The notes beneath the pieces were generated by a model. That model searched no databases, had not been told where the DNA came from, and was given only the letters and a program-made list of their open reading frames with translations. A stretch of DNA of 11,463 bases, taken from Oscillospiraceae bacterium (GTDB lineage: Bacteria; Bacillota; Clostridia; Oscillospirales; Oscillospiraceae). Positions within the stretch are counted from its first letter, which is position 1. Each line of letters begins with the position of its first letter. The DNA is taken from positions 1-11,463 of the forward strand of contig JAISAA010000045.1 of the NCBI GenBank assembly GCA_031266955.1, read 5' to 3'. A program made the translations under genes and the position numbers. Shown here one piece after another: positions 6,403 through 11,463 of this stretch.

Positions 6403-6954
6403 TCAGGAGCAGTCGGACACGATCCGCTTCGCCGCCGCGAGTATGTCATCGGCGATAAAATACGGCTCTATGTCTTGCCACAAAAAACGAAACTCGCCTA
6501 AGCTGCCCTTGCCGACTCCCGTCAGCACGAGTATTCCCTTTGCGCCGATATTATGCGCCAAAACCATATCGGACGCGCCCATATCGCCTATTACATAAGA
6601 GCTTGCGAGGTCGATGTCAAAGTCGCGGCGCGCCGAGTCGATCATACCGCGCCGCGGCTTTCTGCAGCTGCAGTTGTCGGCGTCGGTGTGAGGGCAGCAG
6701 TACACCGCATCCAAGCGCGCGCCGCCGTTTGCCAATTCATTGTGCAAGGTTCGCAACCCGGCGTTATATTCGTCCCGGGTCAGCGCTCCCCTTGATATGT
6801 GAGATTGATTTGTCATCCCGATCGCGAGGATGCCGCGCCGATTGAGCAGCTTTACAGCCTCTGCGGCGAACGGAAACAGCTTCAAAGAGCGGATGTCGTC
6901 CAGCCCGCCGCCGCCTAATGTGCCTTGAAAGTCGATAAACGCCGCGATTTTCAT
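6403..6954 (-). CDS. HAD-IIIA phosphatase-like protein (GmhB/HisB-N type) with altered motif I
   Basis: A 183-residue protein resembling D,D-heptose-1,7-bisphosphate phosphatase and the phosphatase half of HisB. Motif I is DFQGT: nucleophile Asp8 is kept, but the acid/base Asp of DxDGT is Gln10. Motif II is present (MTNQS, Thr48/Asn49), as are Lys99 (CRKP) and motif IV (GDMGASD, Asp124/Asp129). The zinc-binding loop of GmhB proteins is intact, with Cys87, His89, Cys95 and Cys97. The ATG at 6954 follows GGAGGG with about seven bases of spacing. It is the first gene of the three-gene operon, 66 bases before the kinase/Nudix fusion, behind a good promoter. Loss of the acid/base Asp may slow turnover or change specificity; whether it is an active phosphatase cannot be decided from sequence. 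Confidence 0.88.
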   Translation of the reverse strand: MKIAAFIDFQGTLGGGGLDDIRSLKLFPFAAEAVKLLNRRGILAIGMTNQSHISRGALTRDEYNAGLRTLHNELANGGARLDAVYCCPHTDADNCSCRKPRRGMIDSARRDFDIDLASSYVIGDMGASDMVLAHNIGAKGILVLTGVGKGSLGEFRFLWQDIEPYFIADDILAAAKRIVSDCS

Positions 6955-7021
6955 TGCGTGCTCCCTCCGGTATCAGATAAATTTAACTTAATATTACAGA
7001 CGCAAAGCGCCGTGTGCGGAT

Positions 7022-7051
7022 ATTATATAGCTTATTCCCGAGTGAAGTCAA
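7022..7051 (-). promoter_or_regulatory. Promoter of the HAD-kinase/Nudix-HAD operon
   Basis: On the minus strand TTGACT (7046-7051) precedes TATAAT (7022-7027) by 18 bases; an overlapping TATATA would give 16. It lies about 65 bases upstream of the ATG at 6954. No operator-like repeat stands out in the leader. It is placed downstream of the AraC gene on the same strand, and I saw no convincing terminator between them, so some readthrough from the AraC gene is possible. Confidence 0.65.
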
Positions 7052-7136
7052 TAGCGCGCACACGAGCTGCCGCCGAGCCGCTTTCGCTGACCCCGTTACA
7101 TATGAGCGACGATTGTCAAGCAAAGTTATCAGTAAT

Positions 7137-8102
7137 TTACCTTCGCGCCATTTTTCTGTACTCGCGCGGCAAAAGCCCCGTGCTTTTGCAGAACAGTTCC
7201 GCGAAACGGCCGGCGCTCGCGTACCCCACGGCCTGCGCCACCTGCCCTATGGTCAGATCGGTATCCGAAAGCAGATGCTCCGCCTGGCCCATTCTGCGGT
7301 TTTGAATGTATTCGGTAATCGTGCAGCCGTGATATTGTCTGAATGTGGATTTGAGCTTTGTCGTTCCCATGCAGGCGATTTTGGCAAGCCTGTCCAGCGG
7401 CACATCATAGGCATAGTGATCGTTCAGATAGGCGTTGACGATTTCTATCTGCCGCGTATCCTGCCGGGAAAGGCTCGCGCTTGATTCGGGCTTTTTTTCT
7501 CTTTTTCGCGCGAGTACAAGTGATATGGCTTCGGCCACTTTTCCTTCATAAAAAAGTTTCGCCGCGATACCCTCGCCGCGATAGTTTTTTACTTGGCTTA
7601 ACAAATGTACCATCTCAGGGAAATCCATCGTCTGCCCCACTTGGCAAAAGGCTTCCCGCGGGTTCGCGTACTCGCCGGGATATTGGTTTCTCAGATGATT
7701 CTCATAATACGCCGGCATGACCTCAATGCCGACACAGCGAATGGGAATTTTCTTGTGAATCAGAACCTTGTAAGGCTCATAGCCGCCCATATAGCTTTTG
7801 ACGCAGCCGGCGTTGAGCCTGCGATAGGGAGACAATTCTTCGCCGGAAATAGACTCATAGTGCGTGATGCTCAAACATTCCGGTATCTTAAACTCCATGA
7901 ACGAATCCTCATGGAAGAAAAAATCATGTATCTTTATGTCAAACAGATCCTTCTGTCCATAAATCCAATAGAAGCCCGCGCCGATTTTCTCCGACAGTTT
8001 TAGGCACGATCCCATTTGTCCGTATTGATGATTTTCTGTAACAGGTAAAAATCCGTGTTCGCTGAACATTGGATTATAACAATCCTCAACAATATCGTTC
8101 AT
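7137..8102 (-). CDS. AraC-family transcriptional regulator
   Basis: A 321-residue protein. Its C-terminal ~100 residues form the AraC/XylS double helix-turn-helix (first HTH about 236-258, LDRLAKIACMGTTKLKSTFRQ; second about 285-308, IGQVAQAVGYASAGRFAELF), ending with the usual GLLPREYRK. The ~200-residue N-terminal part is presumably the ligand-sensing domain and is followed by a charged linker. I chose the ATG at 8102, preceded by AAGGAG with eight bases of spacing; a longer frame to 8237 would cross the divergent regulatory region and is rejected. It is divergent from the ECF transporter operon. AraC regulators in this arrangement, such as PchR or YbtA beside siderophore uptake genes, usually activate the neighbouring transport genes when the ligand is bound. 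That role here is inferred from position. Confidence 0.9.
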   Translation of the reverse strand: MNDIVEDCYNPMFSEHGFLPVTENHQYGQMGSCLKLSEKIGAGFYWIYGQKDLFDIKIHDFFFHEDSFMEFKIPECLSITHYESISGEELSPYRRLNAGCVKSYMGGYEPYKVLIHKKIPIRCVGIEVMPAYYENHLRNQYPGEYANPREAFCQVGQTMDFPEMVHLLSQVKNYRGEGIAAKLFYEGKVAEAISLVLARKREKKPESSASLSRQDTRQIEIVNAYLNDHYAYDVPLDRLAKIACMGTTKLKSTFRQYHGCTITEYIQNRRMGQAEHLLSDTDLTIGQVAQAVGYASAGRFAELFCKSTGLLPREYRKMARR

Positions 8103-8315
8103 CGCGCTTGCTCCTTTATCACGATTGGACGCAATTTTATCTCGAAAAGACGAATATGCGCCAAAAGCGTTGCCATACCGCTTTCGGTGCGGTATCTTGA
8201 TTGTGGGGTCGGTTAAAAGCTGATACAAGTTTAGCACACGCGCCCGGCCTCGTCAACGGTATACCCGCGCAAACGGCGGCGGACAAAAGATTATGGACAA
8301 AAGGATGGTTTCAAC
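8103..8315. promoter_or_regulatory. Divergent regulatory region between the AraC gene and the ECF operon
   Basis: This 213-base gap holds the start signals of both transcription units. A perfect 7-base inverted repeat, ATACCGC/GCGGTAT with a 7-base spacer, lies at 8175-8195 near its centre. On the minus strand a TAAAAT (8134-8139) could be the -10 of the AraC gene, with no clear -35. On the plus strand a TTGATT (8197-8202) could be a -35 for the ECF operon, but no good -10 follows at proper spacing, which would suit an activator-dependent promoter. The exact promoters are uncertain. Confidence 0.45.
8175..8195. repeat. Inverted repeat in the AraC/ECF divergent region
   Basis: Arms ATACCGC (8175-8181) and GCGGTAT (8189-8195) are perfectly complementary around TTTCGGT. 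It may be a regulator binding site or a short hairpin in the AraC leader transcript. It lacks a T-tract on either strand, so it is not a terminator. Confidence 0.6.
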
Positions 8316-8927
8316 ATGGCGAATCAATCGTATCCGGGAAGCAAAGGTTTTTCAGTGAAAGACCTCGTTACAATCGGAATTTTTACGGCGTTGCTGTTCG
8401 TGTTTACTTTGATCGGCGGGTTGCCCTTCGCGCCCAATCCTGTCATTACGTTTTACATGCCGGTGGGAAGCGCCTTGCTCTGCGGGCCTGTTTTTCTTCT
8501 GATGGTCGCCAAAGTCCCAAAACGCTGGAGCGTTACGATCATGGGGATTGTCATAGGCATTATCTGGTTCGCCACCGGTATGCACTGGGCATTGTCTTTG
8601 GGATGTGTCCTTATGGCTCTCGCGGCGGACTTCGTTGCCGGAATCCGGCGCTATAAAAGCAAAATCGTGAACATCCTGTCATATATGCTGTTCAGCCTTG
8701 GGGCGACATGGACTTACCTTGTTTTCTTTATTGACCCCGCCGGTTGGGAAAGCGCGATGCTAAAGAACGGCACGGAGCAAGCCTACATAGATACGATGGC
8801 CGTTTCGGCCCCCGCGTGGCTTCCGGCTGTGATCTTGACCGGGACTTTGGCGGCGGCCGCTTTTAGCGGCTTTGTGGGCGGCAGGCTGCTGAAAAAGCAA
8901 TTTGAAAAGGCCGGGATCACCTCATGA
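8316..8927 (+). CDS. ECF transporter substrate-binding S component (Trep_Strep/MptD-like family)
   Basis: A 203-residue membrane protein with about five or six hydrophobic segments. Its N-terminal FSVKDLVTIGIFTALLFV segment and the following glycine/proline-rich loop (LPFAPNPVITFYMPVGSALLCGPVFLL) match the Trep_Strep (MptD-like) group of putative ECF S components. It should bind the substrate in the membrane and dock on the EcfT/EcfA module encoded next. The ATG at 8316 has AAGGATGG upstream; an ATG at 8293 is in another frame. The stop overlaps the EcfT start by four bases (ATGA), so the two are coupled. The substrate is not defined by sequence. From memory, a related locus in group A Streptococcus (SiaFGH) was described as a heme importer, so heme or a metallophore is a reasonable guess. 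Confidence 0.87.
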   Translation: MANQSYPGSKGFSVKDLVTIGIFTALLFVFTLIGGLPFAPNPVITFYMPVGSALLCGPVFLLMVAKVPKRWSVTIMGIVIGIIWFATGMHWALSLGCVLMALAADFVAGIRRYKSKIVNILSYMLFSLGATWTYLVFFIDPAGWESAMLKNGTEQAYIDTMAVSAPAWLPAVILTGTLAAAAFSGFVGGRLLKKQFEKAGITS

Positions 8928-9634
8928 GCGCCGTGAAGAAAAAACACGGCGTTTGGTTCGACCCGCGCGCGAAGCTGCTGCTCCTTCTCCTATGCGTTCT
9001 GTCCACGATGTTTTCCCCGTCATTGGCCTATGGCTTCGGCCTTGTTGTCCTGATCGCCCTGTTTGGCGTCCTGTGCGGGCGCACGAGGTATTCGCTGATT
9101 GGAGTATTGGCCTACGCACTGATCTACGCGCTGACTGTATTAGCTCTTGGCGCGAGTACAGGCGTTTCGCGGACAATGTTTGTCGCGTTTTTGGGGCTTG
9201 TCCACAAGGTCTACCCCTGCGGCGCGATGGCCGGGATTATGATTTCCACCACGAAAGTCAGCGAATTTCTGTCCGCGATGAACCGCGTACACGCGCCTAA
9301 AAAACTTGTCATCCCGCTCGCCGTCATGCTGCGGTATCTGCCCGCCATACGGGAGGATTGGGGCTTCATCAAGGACGCGATGAAAATGCGGGATGTGTCG
9401 CTATCCCTGAAAGGGCTCGCGACGCGGCCGGCAACGACGATTGAATGTGTGTATGTGCCGATGATGATGGCGGCGTCCAAAACGGCGGATGAGCTGTCCA
9501 TCGCTTCAATCACGAGAGGCATTGAGAACCCGAAAGCTCGCACTTGCTTGGTACGAATACGCTTTGGAATCACCGGCCTGATCGCCGTCCTCTGCTTTCT
9601 GGCGTACTTCGCGTCCGGGCTTATGACGCGATGA
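8924..9634 (+). CDS. ecfT: ECF transporter transmembrane component EcfT
   Basis: A 236-residue protein with hydrophobic segments in both halves and the EcfT landmarks. These are a WFDPRAKLL segment near the N-terminus (residues 11-19, the usual DPRxKL), a long cytoplasmic coupling region with MKMRD (153-157), and the second coupling motif TRGIE (197-201), which contacts the ATPase subunits. The first motif ends RD rather than the usual RG, a small variation. It starts inside the stop of the S component (ATGA overlap) and ends nine bases before the ATPase gene, so the three genes form one translational unit. It links ATP hydrolysis to toppling of the S component. Confidence 0.9.
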   Translation: MSAVKKKHGVWFDPRAKLLLLLLCVLSTMFSPSLAYGFGLVVLIALFGVLCGRTRYSLIGVLAYALIYALTVLALGASTGVSRTMFVAFLGLVHKVYPCGAMAGIMISTTKVSEFLSAMNRVHAPKKLVIPLAVMLRYLPAIREDWGFIKDAMKMRDVSLSLKGLATRPATTIECVYVPMMMAASKTADELSIASITRGIENPKARTCLVRIRFGITGLIAVLCFLAYFASGLMTR

Positions 9635-9643
9635 GGTAGCCAT

Positions 9644-11128
9644 ATGATTTCTTTGGAGCGAGTCTCCTTTTCCTATTCCGGTCGGGACGCCGGAGGTCTG
9701 CGCGACCTGAGCCTCACGATCAAAGACGGCGAGTGCGTTCTTCTGTGCGGAAGAAGCGGCTGCGGCAAGACTACCGTCACCCGCTTAATCAACGGTTTGA
9801 TTCCGTATTTTTATGAAGGCAATCTGAGCGGCAACGTGACGGTGAACAATATGCGCGTCGCCGAAACGCCAATGTATGAAATCGCCGGGCGTGTCGGCTC
9901 GGTGTTCCAGAATCCTCGAACGCAGTTTTTTAATGTGGATACCGACAGCGAGATCGCTTTCGGCATTGAGAACGAGGCGCTACCTGCCGAGGAACTGCGC
10001 CTGCGGGTAGAGCGGGCAACGGAGGACTTAAAGATACAGAATCTCCGGGGCAGAAATATCTTCGAGCTTTCAGGCGGCGAGAAGCAAAAAATCGCCTTCG
10101 CCTCGGTATACGCCATGAACCCTGATGTTTACTTGTTGGATGAGCCGTCGTCCAATCTGGACATGGGCGTTATAGACGAATTGCGGGAACATCTGCGGCT
10201 GATCAAGGAACAGGGCAAAACCATCGTAATCGCCGAACACCGGCTTTATTACCTGATGGACTTGGCGGATCGCGTCGTATATCTGGAAGAAGGCCGGATC
10301 GCGGGCGAGTACACGCCCGCAGAATTAAAGGCGATTCCCGACGCCGCGCGGGAATCAATGGGACTCAGAGCGACGGACTTGGCGCGAATCCGGCCGGTGG
10401 GGCAAAAATCCGCTAAAGAATCTCCTGCGCTGGAAATCCGGAACCTGACGCTTCGCCATAAGAAGCGCACCATTCTGGAAGATATCAGCCTCAAAGCGTC
10501 CTGCGGCGAGGTGCTTGGCGTTGTCGGGCATAACGGCGCGGGGAAAACCACCTTTTCGCGGGCATTGTGCGGGCTTCACAAGGATTGTGACGGGCTGTTT
10601 CTGTGGGACGGGAAACCGCAGGACATGAAAAACCGCCTAAAGCGTTCCTATATGGTCATGCAGGACGTGAATTACGAGCTGTTTGCCGAAAGCGTGGAAG
10701 CGGAATGCTCTTTCGGAATCAAGAATCCCGATCCCGCTCTTGTGGCCGAGACAATGGAGGAATTGGGGCTTACACCCTACAAGGCGTTCCATCCCAATAC
10801 CCTTTCCGGCGGGCAGAAGCAGCGTGTCGCCGTGGCGGTCAGTATGATATGCGGGAAAGACGTGCCGGTGTTCGACGAGCCAACGAGCGGTTTGGATTTT
10901 GACAGTATGGAGCGGGTCGCCGGGCTGATCGGAAAACTGTCCGGCATGGGCAAAGTGATTTTTGTCGTTACCCACGACTATGAGTTTGTCTGCCGTACCT
11001 GCTCCCGCGTCCTGCACTTTGACGAGGGGGAAATGCCGGGCGATATTACAGTCTCGCCGGAAAACGGGCAAAAGCTGCGGGCGCTGTTTTGCATACCGGA
11101 TGGCGCTTTGGCAAAGAAAGAACGGTAG
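9644..11128 (+). CDS. Fused double ATPase of an ECF transporter (EcfA-EcfA')
   Basis: A 494-residue protein with two complete ABC ATPase domains, equivalent to the usual EcfA1/EcfA2 pair in one chain. Domain 1 (about 1-235): Walker A GRSGCGKTT 36-44, Q-loop Gln89, signature LSGGE 142-146, Walker B LLDEP with Glu167, switch His199. Domain 2 (about 262-494): Walker A GHNGAGKTT 295-303, Q-loop Gln340, LSGGQ 387-391, FDEP with Glu412, His444. Both sites look catalytically intact. The two halves are joined by a linker of about 25 residues with no domain of its own. The ATG at 9644 follows GAGGTAG. Fused double ATPases are typical of the Trep_Strep-type and some cobalt/thiamine ECF systems. It should act with the EcfT and S component upstream. 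Confidence 0.93.
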   Translation: MISLERVSFSYSGRDAGGLRDLSLTIKDGECVLLCGRSGCGKTTVTRLINGLIPYFYEGNLSGNVTVNNMRVAETPMYEIAGRVGSVFQNPRTQFFNVDTDSEIAFGIENEALPAEELRLRVERATEDLKIQNLRGRNIFELSGGEKQKIAFASVYAMNPDVYLLDEPSSNLDMGVIDELREHLRLIKEQGKTIVIAEHRLYYLMDLADRVVYLEEGRIAGEYTPAELKAIPDAARESMGLRATDLARIRPVGQKSAKESPALEIRNLTLRHKKRTILEDISLKASCGEVLGVVGHNGAGKTTFSRALCGLHKDCDGLFLWDGKPQDMKNRLKRSYMVMQDVNYELFAESVEAECSFGIKNPDPALVAETMEELGLTPYKAFHPNTLSGGQKQRVAVAVSMICGKDVPVFDEPTSGLDFDSMERVAGLIGKLSGMGKVIFVVTHDYEFVCRTCSRVLHFDEGEMPGDITVSPENGQKLRALFCIPDGALAKKER

Positions 11129-11131
11129 AAC

Positions 11132-11463
11132 ATGAAAACAAAGAAAACTCATCCTATTATGCTTCTGCTCCGCTGGGCGGGGAAAGACAAATATTATCTG
11201 TTTCTGTCCGCCTCGCTGTCATTCGTAAGCGGGTTGTGCGCGATGATTCCCTATGCAGGCATATACCGGCTCATGGACGCAGTTTTTGCCGGCGTCTGTA
11301 CGCGGGAAACGGTAGCGCGAAACGCCCTGATGATTGCCTTTGGCACAGTGGCGCGGTTTGTTCTGTTCGGCGTGTCCGGGGCGGTTTCGCACAAGGGCGC
11401 GTATGGGGCGCTGTTTCGGGTTCGCTGCATGGTGGTGGATCACATGGCGAGGATTCCTTTGGG
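11132..11463 (+). CDS. Exporter-fold ABC transporter, N-terminal transmembrane part, cut by window end
   Basis: The frame opens at the ATG at 11132, three bases after the stop of the double ATPase, and runs without a stop to the right edge (110 codons). The ribosome-binding site is weak. The visible part begins with a basic cytoplasmic N-terminus, a hydrophobic segment (LFLSASLSFVSGLCAMIPYAGIY), a short loop, a second hydrophobic segment, and an AYGALFRVRCMVVDHMARIPLG stretch. That last part matches the first coupling region of type IV (exporter-fold) ABC half-transporters. A C-terminal ATPase domain and a second half-transporter gene are expected outside the window. In siderophore systems such as IrtAB or YbtPQ, exporter-fold pairs work as importers, so it could belong to the same uptake pathway as the ECF genes; this is inference. 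Confidence 0.8.
   Translation, partial: MKTKKTHPIMLLLRWAGKDKYYLFLSASLSFVSGLCAMIPYAGIYRLMDAVFAGVCTRETVARNALMIAFGTVARFVLFGVSGAVSHKGAYGALFRVRCMVVDHMARIPL

Noticed and set aside
8103..8237. Upstream extension of the AraC-family protein.
   Set aside because: The ATG at 8102 has an AAGGAG at good spacing, and the extension covers the divergent regulatory region including the inverted repeat.

Overview
The window reads as a chromosomal segment of a Gram-positive anaerobe, most likely a mid-GC clostridial Firmicute. The evidence is inferential: strong Shine-Dalgarno sites before almost every gene, near-consensus sigma-A type promoters, a YtrA-type GntR regulator, and an ECF transporter with an S component of the Trep_Strep/MptD kind. 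No RNA gene, insertion sequence, CRISPR array or phage gene was seen, and no gene-free stretch exceeds 300 bases.

Layout, left to right. (1) 1-989, plus strand: the 3' part of a cobalamin-binding radical SAM gene cut by the window edge. (2) 1030-3138, minus strand: an autoregulated operon read right to left, with promoter and overlapping palindromic operator, YtrA-type GntR repressor, ABC ATPase, ABC-2 permease and a 64-residue two-helix membrane protein. Genes overlap or sit within 20 bases of each other. (3) 3174-3911, minus strand: a single-gene unit with its own promoter and terminator, encoding a QueD/PTPS-fold protein that lacks the usual catalytic cysteine and carries a C-terminal zinc ribbon. 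(4) 4101-7051, minus strand: a three-gene operon, promoter then HAD-IIIA phosphatase-like protein, a P-loop kinase-like/Nudix/Nudix fusion, and a Cof-type HAD phosphatase. This looks like metabolite repair, nucleotide sanitation or salvage, but no substrate is evident. (5) 7137-8102, minus strand: an AraC-family regulator, divergent from (6) 8316 to the right edge, plus strand: an ECF-type importer (S component, EcfT, fused double EcfA ATPase) followed immediately by the start of an exporter-fold ABC protein that runs off the window.

How the parts work together. The GntR-ABC cassette resembles envelope-stress or antibiotic-responsive ABC-2 modules. The AraC-ECF-ABC block resembles micronutrient uptake loci (heme, siderophore or metallophore) in which a ligand-sensing AraC protein drives a divergent transport operon. 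The most unusual items are the three-domain kinase/Nudix/Nudix fusion between two HAD phosphatases, the HAD-IIIA protein with Gln in place of the acid/base Asp, and the cysteine-less QueD-like protein with a zinc ribbon.
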